In this document: piece by piece, positions 23,701 to 35,220 of the stretch | Numbering within the stretch: position 1 is the stretch's first letter | Layout: each line of letters opens with the position of its first letter | Assembly (NCBI GenBank): GCA_013400975.1 | Contig: WBMZ01000246.1 | Span: 24,325-88,324 of the forward strand | Length of the DNA stretch: 64,000 nucleotides | From: Atrichornis clamosus | Taxonomy: Eukaryota > Chordata > Aves > Passeriformes > Menuridae | Reading direction: 5' to 3' | Made by a program: the position numbers and the translations under genes | The notes under the pieces: model-generated | Told to the model about the DNA's origin: nothing | Seen by the model: the letters and a program-made list of their open reading frames with translations, nothing else | Database searches by the model: none

Positions 23701-26700
23701 TAATATCTTCAGAAACCATAGTGTACTGTGGCAACAGAAGTAGTTCTGACATACTTGACTTTCATACACAGCAGAAAGGGTCACCTTTTGGCTTGCCCTG
23801 AAGGACAGCACAGGGCCAAGCTCTTTGTTTTCCCTTGCTTTAGGGTTTGGTTATTGCTCAGTCATGACCACAGATTTATCTCCAGAGAAATTCAAAAACA
23901 ATGTTAGAACGTGGGCTTGCCAGGCCTCTGTGCTCAAAAAGACAGTATAGATCTAGACTTATTCTCTTATCTCATTATTCCATTAGTAAAACTAAAAGAA
24001 GAGTGCTTCTTTGTTTGCCTACATTCATTTAGATTTATCACTAACTCTCTTACAGATGCATTTCTGGAGTCCTGTCGTCCGACCTTTGAGGTTGCCTTTG
24101 GAACAGTATCACTGGTTATTAATTTGTTAACCGTAAGAAGTATCGGGGAGATATAACTTAGAAAATGCAGAAAGCAAGCAATGAGTGGGAAAACAGGGCC
24201 TAAAGCATGTGGGAACAGCTGTGCTGATCAGCTAATCACCAGAATTCACCTGGGATGTTCAATGACTCATAAATTTCATTTCCTTCCCTGGGCTATTCAG
24301 ACTGTCAGCACCACCACCATCTCAACATATTCCCTGCACACATAGATTTTTCTCCCTTGGAACCTTTCAATGAATCAGATTATTAAAGCTCTTTCTGCTG
24401 TCTCTGCAAGTGCTGGTCTTCTGTTTGCCTTCAGAACCTTGTTGGGCTCATCATTTATGTATCTTGTCATTTCTCCCTGTCAACGTGAGCACCACTGCAG
24501 CTACAGAAGGACAGCAGAGAGTAAAAGCTCCAAGGCTAAGTGACTGAGAATGAACACGAAAGGACACTTAACTCAACTTGACATTGTAGATGACATTTCT
24601 AATTTCCAAAAGCTTTTCAGCCCTTACAAAATACAGAATGACAAAGTTTGTCTGAAAGACTGGCAGACCCATCTGCATTGCTATAAATGCTAACAAATTA
24701 CATCTGTGATGAAGGTCAGAGAAAAGCTGGGTAATATTTGTCAAAGAGGAACTAACTGAAATTAAATGGAAAGTTTTTCTTCTACTGAGAACAAATCTTG
24801 GAGGGTCATTATCTAAGTTGACCCTCCTTGCCTATCATCTCCCCGATTCCAGAAATCTTGCATTTAATGTAATATGAGTCTTATCTACTGAGGTTAGGAT
24901 TGTCTCCTGGAAAATATAAGCTGTGTGTCTGCATCGGCTCAGGTTGAGGTGAGCCTTTGTGTGTTCCCTTTTTTGAATAAAGTTATTCACATCTGTATAG
25001 AAAAGTGAGATACTGTGATGTTTAGGTTTGGTATGATCTTTCTTGGAAATTTCAGTGGAGCATCCCCATCCTCGACTCCTGTTTAATTATGGTTTTTAAA
25101 TGTCAGATAAATACCTAGGTTTTATTTGGTTTATTTCTGAGCATACACTGGTGACTGTGCTTAGGCTGCTGGGAGAAATTAGTGTCCTAAAATGAGGGTG
25201 TTGCTAGGTTTTCAACTTTTGAGGATACAGACCTAGATTATAGCTTATCTGGACATCTAAATCCATTCTGGTCGCCACAATAGATAGTTTCCCGGAAAGT
25301 AATGGAAAGATTTACAGAATGTGAAATATGTGGAGGGAAGTTATATGGAGAACACTGCACCTTCTAAAGTTGTGTGAAATCTAATTAAATATCAAAAGAT
25401 ACATTCTCCTATTTTTAAATTATGCTTTCCCCCAACACCTTCTTTACCATGCCCAAATTTGCATCTTCTTATTTTTAGGGAAAATACATCACTCCAATCC
25501 AAATGTCTATATGAACGTGAATTCTCACATCCTTTCAACATGAAAGACTTATCTATAAAATGTGATCACCTTCACTCAGCAAGGCAGGTATATTCGATGT
25601 TTCTTCCACCTTCTTGGGATACAACGTCTAATTTTACTTGAAAGTATGTGTGCTTACTCTGCTCAGATAAGCTTATACTGATATCTGTAATAAAATACTG
25701 AAAAACTTGAATTGCTATCAGCTTTGTATTTCATTAGGAATGCTTTGTATGCCTCTGATAAGTATTTGCCAGTTTGGATTTCACCCAGAGTGTTAGAGTC
25801 AATACCTCTGATATCTCAAAAATATAAATGACTGTTGCTCTTTATTAATAATGGCTCTCCAGGCACCACATTTACATTTTATATAAGAGCTTTATGCTTC
25901 CAACAATATCCTGCACTACAGAACAGTGTTGTGTCACTGATTTAGTGCCTGCTTCCCCCTGACTGCAGCAGTGGTGAGCTGCCTTGCAGATCTGCTATCA
26001 GCAGGTGTGATTCAGAGCTCCTTGTAAATACAAAGATTCTCATTGACTTCACCTTTTACAATAACATTTATAATTTTTGTAGCACATAAAGGCCCCAGCC
26101 AAGACTGTCACTACTTATGCATCTCATCAGGAATTCTTTTTGCACTCCTAGTGACTGTTCTCAGTTCCTCTGGAGACTGACAATACTACTAGCAAGAGGC
26201 ATCTTTTCTCTAAACAATTTATGATGTCAGTTGGATGAGACAGACAATCAGAGGCCAAGATTCTTCCCAGGATTGCCAGTTCTGTGTACAAAACTAGAAC
26301 AGCCTGCGTCTGAAGCCAGTTCCTCAGTGCCTGTCATACATGGCACTGTCATGACTCTCACATTCCCATTGTTCTTCATGGCAATGGCAATCTCCTCCCA
26401 CACCTGTGTCCCCTGAGTCAGGTAGTGCATAATTATGTGCAGTACTGAATAACTTAGACACATTTTGTGTTTTGGGGCCAAGCTCTAAGTTGACAAAGGG
26501 TGAATTCTGTTTCACTTACTAAACATGACAAGATTGTAAAACATATGTCTCTGTCATACCAGTAACATCAATTTTGTTTGTAAAGTGCTTTGGTAATAGT
26601 ACCCGGTAGATGGTTGATCTTGTTTGCAAATGTAAAATTAAAAACATTGTAACAGTGATTCTGTAAATGGACATGTTAAAAGGCATGTCTAGGTACAGAT

Positions 26701-27799
26701 GTGTGCAGATGCTTGCTGATTATTTCACACATCTCAGCTCTGGATACATATAGCAGTTACTGGTGGAACAGTTTAATCTGAATTAACTCAAACTTGGTAT
26801 TTGAAAAAAAATTGATTTCAAGTAGTTTTATAATTTAGCCAACTTCTAATATGACTTTTAGGTGACAATAGTGAAGTTCTTTTCCATAGTGTCATCAATT
26901 TTCAAAGTGTTACTTTAACTTAGACATAAAATGTTTTCAGAACTTGTTTAGAATGAGAATTAAAAAAAAATCAGATATAAAACTTCTCTTAATAATTACA
27001 GTTTTTTCAACTAATGCTGTCTTAAAATTTAACAGCCCTGTATGAGAAACAGAGTCTTTTACATCCATAGCATTCAAATGAATGTTATTGCAGCCAGCAA
27101 TATCAGAATTCCTAACAACAGAATAACAATTGCTGAGTGCACATGAAATTTCAGCTGATAGATACAGACTGAAAAACAGCAAAAGCTTCAGGCAAAACCC
27201 ATCATTACTTATTTGAAAGATGTGTAATCAGATTTATCAGGTTGATTAGAGTGATAGATAGCCTAAGACTTGGCAAGGCACTCCCAAATTTTCAAAGATT
27301 TACATGTGGATTTAACTCTTTGCAGCTGATAGGAGTCACACAGACTACATTGCATGCATTGCTCTGAAAATGTGAGGAAAGAGCCACTGAAGGGGAAGTG
27401 GCTCAGAGTCTGCTGTATAAGGTGACGGGTTGTTTGCATACTATTATATTGAATTGCAGTCTCTGCACTAATTTCTGATGGGGGAAATTTATCACTGCAG
27501 AGAGGACCTGTCAAAGCAAAGATGAGGACTGACAGACTGTTTGACAGGGAGGAAAGAAGTGACCAACCAAAACCTGTTCAACAAATGGAGGACAACTTGG
27601 AAGACCAACACAGGGATACTTATGGGGAAATAGGGGGATCAAGAAAGATGTTACAGGAATCACTGTAATGGTGTGGGGAAGGTGAGAGCAAATCATCCAG
27701 AATATACAGAAGAGTGTGTCTCACTCTGATCAGAGTGAGAACGTAAAGACTGCATTTTATATAATCCAGCAAAAAGATATGAGAGATACAGACCTGACA
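14767..27799. other. Long non-coding stretch, largely featureless
   Basis: About 13 kb of AT-rich sequence. It contains a short tandem duplication (16021-16078) and a thymine run at 17739-17753. Isolated open frames include 20545-20967 (140 codons, plus), 17690-17998 (102 codons, minus) and 23453-23752 (99 codons, minus). None has a recognisable domain or paired splice sites. No CR1, LTR or RNA gene was recognised. Such clean repeat-poor sequence is typical of deserts and long introns in birds. Confidence 0.4.
16021..16078. repeat. Partial tandem duplication, 37-base unit
   Basis: TGCTTTTCACTGAGAATATG starts at 16021 and again at 16058. The second copy is identical for 21 bases, giving about 1.6 copies of a 37-base unit. 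The identity suggests a fairly recent slippage event. Confidence 0.9.
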
Positions 27800-28020
27800 A
27801 GTCTGATGTAATGGAGAGGAGCTTCTTGTGCACTCGCTGCCTACTCGATGGGAAGGCAGAGCAGGAAAAACAGAAAGCCTCAATGCTGAGCAAGCACTGC
27901 TCAGCAACAGACAAAAAATCAGTGATGTGTTATCAACACTGGTTTAATCACAAAGCCAAAGCAAAGCACTATATGTGCTGTTAGGAAGAAAATTAACTGC
28001 ATCCCAGGCAGACCCAGTCA
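27800..28020 (-). mobile_element. Truncated avian ERV LTR fragment
   Basis: About 220 bases of the U3 end of an LTR, in reverse orientation, related to the two solo LTRs near 4.4 and 7.7 kb. Diagnostic blocks on the plus strand are GAGCAAGCACTGCTCAGCAA, GTGTTATCAACACTG, CAAAGCAAAGCACTA, and GGAAGAAAATTAACTGCATC before the terminal CCCAGTCA at 28013-28020. The region left of about 27800, where the promoter and R/U5 should be, does not align. The copy is therefore truncated or decayed, and the left boundary is uncertain. Confidence 0.75.
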
Positions 28021-30268
28021 GGTGCATTGCTACAGACAGTCCCTCTAGCTGCCTGTTGCTAAACACACTGTTCCTCCTGAACAAGAAATTGCAGTTCCAG
28101 GCAGCACTGACACGACTGGCCTTTTTCTACCATCACCCATTGCACCACACTGCACTCAGTTCTGCACTCAGTTTAGATTAAGAAAAGTCAGTGGAGAGGT
28201 TGTGCTGCTCAGAACTCTTCCTGATGTGGGCTTTTGTGCAATATTGGTCAAGAGAGAAATCAGGAACAACCAGGAATGAGGAGAGAAAGACAGGAAAAAG
28301 TCCTACTTTAACACCCATATGAAATGAGATGAAGAAAGCACAATAGTGTTCTGAGTCAGAGGCAAAAAAGGGAATAAAATGAGCTTTCCATTTAATTTGG
28401 ACAATGTTAAGTTTCAGGTAACAGGAAGAAAGTTAAGAGGAGATGTGAAAGTCACAGACTTAGAAAAATATGTAAAAGACATACTGATTTGAACAGAGAG
28501 CAGGACCAGAAGCTGGAAAATAAATTTGTGAGTCAGTATCAAAAATATGACAACAGAATGGTGTGACCTGGTGAGATAACGAAAAAGCAGAAGTGTAAAG
28601 AGAGTTATATATTCCTTTCCCTTTTTACAAATAGGGTTTCTAACTTGATATACTGCCTGCGAGAGTGCCATCTGCTGATCCACAGGTATGTTGCAAAAAT
28701 GACCTTCCCAGGCACGCTGCCCTTAGAGCTAGAAAAGAGATATGTCCGTTGTTCAACTCTCCACTGCTTTCATGAGACCAATGAAATATTATAGGTATTG
28801 TACTGAGAAAATAAAAATCATTAGAACTCACAGGGGAAAAGGCTGACACAAACATGCTCAGCATCTGAATAAAACACAAGCAAATCTTTAGTAAACCTTG
28901 CACAGAAGGTATACATGAAAAATCCTATTTGTGCTATCAACATGGAAATGTGCTTTACATAAAAAGGAGAGTTTGGGAGAGTATTTACATAGGTTTTTAA
29001 CACTCTAGTTAAATCCTCTCTCTAGAGTATATAAAATGTTAGGTAGTAAGCAGTAAAGGCAGATTCAGTAAGGATCATACTTTGTCTTTAGGGCTCTTTC
29101 CAAATTTACTTTATTGTTGTTCAGTTTGTCTTCTAACCTTTATAACTGAAATTCACTGGCTCTTGCTCCTCTTACTGCCTTAAAAAAAAAAAATCTCACA
29201 GCCAAAACGATTAATGCTGTTGTTTTCATCTTATCCAAATATTGAGACAAAAATCTGAATTTGAACTAATGTCGATGATTTCTTCATTGTCATGAGAGGA
29301 GGTCTCTGTGTCGATCAATTTGGTGTTTATGTGACCTAGAGGACTTGTTTTGTGTAAGAAAGGAAATGCTTCATGCAGAAAACTGAAACAGAATTAACAC
29401 ATTGAGATTATCTCCAGAAACGGTGTTAAAGTTCTCATAAGAGTGGTATAAGTGAAAACCTCTTTTAACTCCACTGTCATGAAAGCAGTGACTCCATGTT
29501 TTCACTAAGGCCAGGCTAGGGTTGGACCCAACTCATAAAACATTTCCCACTGCAATTTAAGCTCTCCCCTGCTGCAGGAACACCAGCTCTGAGCACGGAC
29601 AAGCTGACAAGAAAGGGAGGAACCAAGGCTTTGCATTCACCCTTCTAACCAGAGCATTGGACAGATCATTGGTTAGGAAGGGGATCATGATGGTCCTTGT
29701 AAGGGAACCAAGACTTGGTGAAATAAAGTGACTTGCCAAATATCACATACAAAGTCCTTACAAGAGTTGGCAACCGAGTCCACCTAAACCTCCAGGTCTG
29801 AGCATGGCCTCAGAGGTCAGACCACACCGTCCGTGCAAAAAGGCCTTTGGCGTCCCAAAGCAGAACCTGAACCTGGGTTAAGAACTGCAAAGCCTTGAAA
29901 AATAATTTCCATAAACAGTAATTGTCAACTTAATCAGTCACATTTATCTTCATTTAGATGTAAGTGAAGATTAAGTCTCTCTGGGGGGCAGGGAATAGCT
30001 GAAATAAACACAAAGCATTGTCTTTGGACACACTAACCACGAGCAGTTGCTCATTAAAATCAGTTCTATTGCAGAAGACTGGGAATGATGTACCTAGATC
30101 GAAAGAAGAATAGATTCTAGCAATTGCAGTCAGAATAGATTTTCCTCAGTACCTCGGTAAAATAGCTGAAATACTAATTAAAGCTAGATAGAGTAACCAA
30201 ACTGCACACAGGAACAGCAGTTAGCAGGGATTAATACCGTTTGGAGAAAAGCAAGTCTTGCCCTATAT
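28021..30268. other. Non-coding stretch without recognised features
   Basis: About 2.2 kb. It has an adenine run at 29180-29192. Minus-strand frames at 28414-28903 are short and overlapping, without domains. No recognised repeat. Confidence 0.4.
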
Positions 30269-30665
30269 ATGCTAGAATTCTTTTATTGCATTAACAAAAG
30301 AGTCAGTGAAGAAGAGCCAGTTAAAATAGTTTACTGGAACCTCCTGGAAGCCTTTGATGGAGTCTCTTACAATAGGCTGTTAAAAAGACAAAAATTAACT
30401 CCACTGGGACTGGGATTTTGCTCTCAGCAGCTGGAATCTGCTGTATTTTTAGAAAATGGCAAGGCTGCAGAAAACCTACTCAATTGATCAATTTGACATA
30501 TGGAAAAAAGCTATCAATGAGAGACTCTCAGCTTCCAAGTTGGGTTCAATGCTTTTGAGTGATCTATGTGAAAAAACACTGAAACTCCTATCAGATGCAT
30601 TTAGGCATCTAGAGAAGACTTTGTGAAAAACTTGAAGGTGCATAACGATGACATAAAAATAGACA
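30269..30665 (+). mobile_element. Reverse transcriptase remnant of a CR1-like LINE
   Basis: The plus-strand frame at 30269-30487 contains INKRVSEEEPVKIVYWNLLE followed by AFDGVSYNRLL. This has the layout of reverse transcriptase motif A in CR1-type LINEs (family pattern xVYLDFSKAFDTVSHNxLL). The catalytic first aspartate of that motif is replaced by asparagine, so the copy could not be active even if complete. About 50 codons downstream in the same frame, but after stops, is a DDIKI string near 30647 that may be what is left of the motif C region. No 3' terminal repeat is nearby, so the fragment is internal. Assignment to CR1 rather than another LINE clade is inference. Confidence 0.55.
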
Positions 30666-33600
30666 TAAGCATTAGGGTTTTAGGTTTCAAATTAATTAAA
30701 ACACCCAACAAAATGAACCACTTGACAACAAGGATCTCATCTCCCAAAAATAAATGGGACCTCAGACAAAAAACTGTATTCTGTTTCTGTTGTCCTTAAT
30801 TGCTGACCTCTTCCATGAAAAAAAATAATCCCTGGTTCCTATTTGTTTACATTCCAGAATCCACTTTTTAGTAACAAAAAGACACTGTAAGATCACAGTT
30901 TTGCATTTGGCTGCTGGGTTGGTACACACCTTTGGATATTTGTGCATAGAAGTTCAATACATGCAAACTTTTGAGTACATGGTTAGTACAAAAAAAATGT
31001 TCTTTATCTTTTTCAGTTGAATTTACAACAAAGAATGTCTTGAAGACAACCTACAAACTTTAAGTACAAGTGAAGAGATATCAACACTCTATCTGTAGAA
31101 CAACATGTATGCCATCAAAGAAAATCTCTTTTTAACACCTCAGAAACACTGTTAGGGATTCTCATTTTTGCCTCTGAGATCTCGATTGTCTGCTTCACAA
31201 CTTAGTGCTCACACATCTGAGTTATTGGAATGGACTGGTATACAGCTGTACAATTTCAGAGAGAAAATCCATAGACTAAGCAAATGATCTCAGTATTGAT
31301 GGAAGTTTTCTGAGAAACTTTGCTAGGTAAAATCCTCTGTCATTCAAGTTAAGCTTTAATTCTGCAGTAAAGAACTGGACAAATCTGGAAATAAACATGA
31401 ACTCTGTTTAAGAATGGTTAATCTAATTTCAAAGACCAAATTATTATGACAGAGAAAAAAGGCAAAAAAGAAAATGAGGACCATTTATCAGGTAGCTTTA
31501 TACACAAGCTGGTGTTTGCTCCCTTTTTGTGCACCTTCAGATTAGGTGCAAGTGAGTTAGGATGCAAATCTTATTGCTAAGACATCTGAAAGAGCCTAAA
31601 GGTGCAGTCACAGCCATAACTCAGAAGTGCTCACATGGATATTATAAATACACACTCACAGGTATTATAAATGTACATGCCTACTTCTTTTATTGATGAA
31701 AACAAATATACATGTTGCATATCTACATGGAGGGCAGCTGGGCACGGCTTCTTGCTGTTCCAGATGCTGTTCCATGCTGACAATGCAACCATATGGCCAT
31801 GTCTGTATAAAGTGCTCAAATGGATGGCCTTTTTATTACCGAAATTATGTGCACATCTTTCTAGAAATCACACCCTGGATCTTCTTCTCTATCATGAGAA
31901 ACCAGTTTTAAAGAAGAATGAGAACTGTTTCTAAATGAATGAAAGGGAATTTCTGTGCTGATAGTGGTACTGAATGATGGCCATGGCTAGCACTAAGAAT
32001 TTTTCTTTTCTCGCTGCTCAAATCCTCAAAATGATAAGCCAAAATCTCCGCTGAGAGCCAAATACAGGGATTTTATTCCTGTATTGTTACTGCACTGTCC
32101 CTCAATCCCAGCAGTCCAAAACTACCATCACCCCAAGTTAATTGGATCTCATTGTGCATGTCCTCCATCAAGAGTGAGGTTCACGTATTGTTCTCATAGT
32201 AAGTGCTTAAAGATGAGTTCTCGAAATGTCTATTTGTATGAAACATATATTTTCAGTGCATGAAAGGTTATGTACCAAGGTTTGAACTATGCCCTACCAC
32301 TCCTCATAGAGTCCTTCACTCACAATAGGTAAATGATTTCTTAGCAGTTGAATATTAACTTTCCACTTCGCATTCATATTCAGTGACAGCTTTTATTTCC
32401 TGGCTGCAAAATTCTTTTTTTTTTCTTGTCAGAGACAATAGCACTCCTAAAGACAAAGTGGAGCTGTCATTAACCCTTTGGAGAAGAGTTAGAAATTGAA
32501 TAAGGTACCAAGTGAAGGTTTAGGAAATATTTCATGGGCACTGGAAACTTGTTCAAGCAGGTGAGTCTGTCCTAAGAAAAGGTATTTGAGAAAAAATAAA
32601 GTCTGACTTCTGAAATGAGGCTCCTTTTTGGTAGAAAGTACCTATGGGTAATTTTTTTTGCCCAAGAATTAGAGCTTGGATATGAGAGCCACCAGTCACA
32701 AACCATCCTTACCTTCTTAACTCCTAAACTGGAATTTCACAGTCACTTTATATCTGCCTCCTCCTTCATAACATAGACTCTGATAAGCTACAGAAGAGCA
32801 AGGCTGCATATTGCAGTTCTTTCATTTAAAAAAATTAAATAATTGTTTAACTTATTCTACATCTCAACTAAGTTATTTGGTTTACTTAGTGCTTTTCACA
32901 GGAAAGAATATCACCTATGATGTCTTATTCCAAGTTGTCATCAGTTCCAGGTAGCTCAGAACACAGGTTGATAACCAAGCCTTTCCTGAGATGTTAAATC
33001 ACTGAGTCAGGAAGATGCAACAGCTACTGCCGTAAGTTTATTCTCACAAAGCAAAGTTAAAACAAACAGTAACCAGATTAATGCCTTCATCTGTTTAGTA
33101 CGATAGCTAACACAAAAAGCTGTTAGATTTTGGGTTTATCAATTGCATAAATATATATACACATATATGTATAGTTTTTCACAACTATTGCCATGAAAAA
33201 TATCCTTTAATTTCCCTGTGGAAAACTCTCCAGTAAGTGCAAAATAAGTATGTATGGTGTAGGAAAAGGCAAATTCAGATGCTGAGAGGAAGAGTACTGA
33301 ACTATAAATCTTTCTGAAGAGAGAAATGCAAATAAATCTTACTCATTATGCTTTGTCTGTGTATTCCAGTCTTCCTCACAGAATTAGGCAAGAAAAAGAA
33401 GGTATGTTTGGCTGCCAGATATGAATTAAGAAAGGTGGACTCTGAACCAATAAAGAAAAATACTATGCTCTCTAAATTTGTGAGACCTGGAAAATTATAT
33501 TTAGGGAATTAGTTCAAATTCATTCTGATTTTTGAGTCTTTAGGGGGAACAGAAACCATCATTTCATGTTCTCTCCAAAACGATTGAAGACTTTAAAAGG

Positions 33601-34942
33601 AGGTGAGAAATAAGTTTTGTCTCTGTACTGAAAAAAAAAAAATAAAAAAAGAGAGAGAGAGACACAGACAAATATTAAATTAATTCTGCATAGGAAATAT
33701 ACAACTCAGCCAGAACAGAAGCTGTGCTAAGCAGTGAGAATTTAGTAACTAAAGCACAAGACCATCCTGAATTTCAGAACTAACTGAAATAAATCTTGTC
33801 CGTCTGCACAAATCTTGCTTTTAAATCTGTCAAGGTTCAACCACTGAAATCCTGAAAGCCTAAAATACTAGGAAAATTTTTTGTATTTTTCAAATTCAAG
33901 AAGAAACTCTTAATAGCATTTTTATAGATTCTATTTAACAATTTCCACCCTAGTTTATGACATTTTATCTAGGAAAATCTCTCAAAATTTCTTTTAGCTT
34001 TGCTTTACATGTTCTTTTTATGAGTGCATTAATGTTATATGTTTTTGTCCATGTGTTCTTGAAATCAGCTTCTGCTCCCATAACTTCCGTAACTCGCAGT
34101 ATGAAATTCATAGGGCTAAATGCAGTGAAGCAAACAGCAACAGCAAAAGCAAACTTGTCTTCGTGTCAGTATATAATGCATAGTGGAATAAGCTCAAATT
34201 GAGAGACTATATGAAAGGAATGAAAAATTTAACAGTAAATCCACCAATGAACTGACTAAAATACATGTAATTAGACTGTTGCCTGAGAAAAAAAGAAAAT
34301 TAAAGATTAGTGTCAAAACCCAGTTGCCTTACCCCTGAGAAGAAGCAAGTAATGTGTCAATAACTGTGCTCACATTTATGTATCTGCACTATTTATATAT
34401 CACTCAACCTGGCTAGGCCATGCTGTAGGCTCCAGAGACTAAACCACATTAATTCTTTTCCTGAAAGTACTTATGTATATTATTGTAATACATAGATGTT
34501 TGGACAGGTTTGCAAAATCCTATTGTGTTTTGTATTTTGAGCCAGAATGACATTTAATATTAGCATCAAAATGCATCAGCTACATCACTGTGATTTATTT
34601 TTAAAAGTTTCAGCTTCTAGGTCATCAGAACAGGAACTAATTAGTGATTATAATTTTTTCAGACTCTATCACAAGCTTGTCACAGTCATAATAACATAAA
34701 TTCTCACGCAGTTATTTGTTCTTTTTTCAGAGTTGCACATGAACTGGGCCCATCAGGACAAATAAAGATGCTCATCACAAAAGAGCATTTGGTATTGGTC
34801 TAAAGCAGCATTAATGCAAGGAAACTGAGGGACTAACAGTGGTGACACCACAGATCTGGTCTGTGCCATCACCAAACAGAGCTCAAGGAGTGCCGCACAA
34901 GCAGAGCCCAAAGGCTCTCTTCACAGGAAGTAATAAAACATC
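30666..34942. other. Non-coding stretch with simple repeats only
   Basis: About 4.3 kb, AT-rich. It contains an AT dinucleotide-like patch near 33150-33170 and an A-rich/GA tract at 33630-33662. Short frames at 31631-31934 overlap on both strands. A good donor sequence (AGCAG/GTGAGT, at 32560) has no supported exon. Nothing else recognised. Confidence 0.4.
33630..33662. repeat. A-rich tract followed by (GA)n
   Basis: A run of adenines broken by one T, then about six GA units. Simple sequence. Confidence 0.9.
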
Positions 34943-34982
34943 ATGGAATCACAGAAGTCTTTAGGTTGGAAAAGACCTTTAA
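34943..34982 (-). mobile_element. CR1 3' terminus, minimal fragment
   Basis: ATGGAATCACAGAAGTCTTT and then AGGTTGGAAAAGACCTTTAA match the last 40 bases of CR1 in reverse orientation. The next base begins a second, different CR1 3' terminus. Either a second CR1 inserted at the edge of this one or only a very short copy was made here. Confidence 0.8.
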
Positions 34983-35220
34983 TCATAGAATCATAGAATG
35001 GTTTGGTTTGTAAGGACCCTTATCACCTGTTTGCTCCAAGCCCCATCCAACCTGGCCTTGACCACTTCCAGGGATGGGGCATTCACAGCTTCTCCAGGTG
35101 ACCTATGTCAGTGCCTCATCACTCTCATAGTGAAGAATTTCTTCCTAATATTTAATTTAAACCTGTCCTCTTTCAATTTAAAGTTTTTCACACTTGCCAT
35201 ATCATACTGATATGCCGTGT
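34983..35220 (-). mobile_element. CR1 LINE 3' end
   Basis: A 5'-truncated CR1 in reverse orientation. It opens with two copies of the terminal unit (TCATAGAATCATAGAATGG), then the 3' untranslated landmarks AAGCCCCATCCAACCTGGCC, TTCCAGGGATGGGGCATTCA, GTGAAGAATTTCTTCCTAAT and CTCTTTCAATTTAAAG. A block of the consensus between the terminal unit and CAAGCCCCATCC is deleted, and similarity fades near 35220. It carries no coding region beyond the 3' end. A 70-codon open frame across it is meaningless. Confidence 0.93.
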
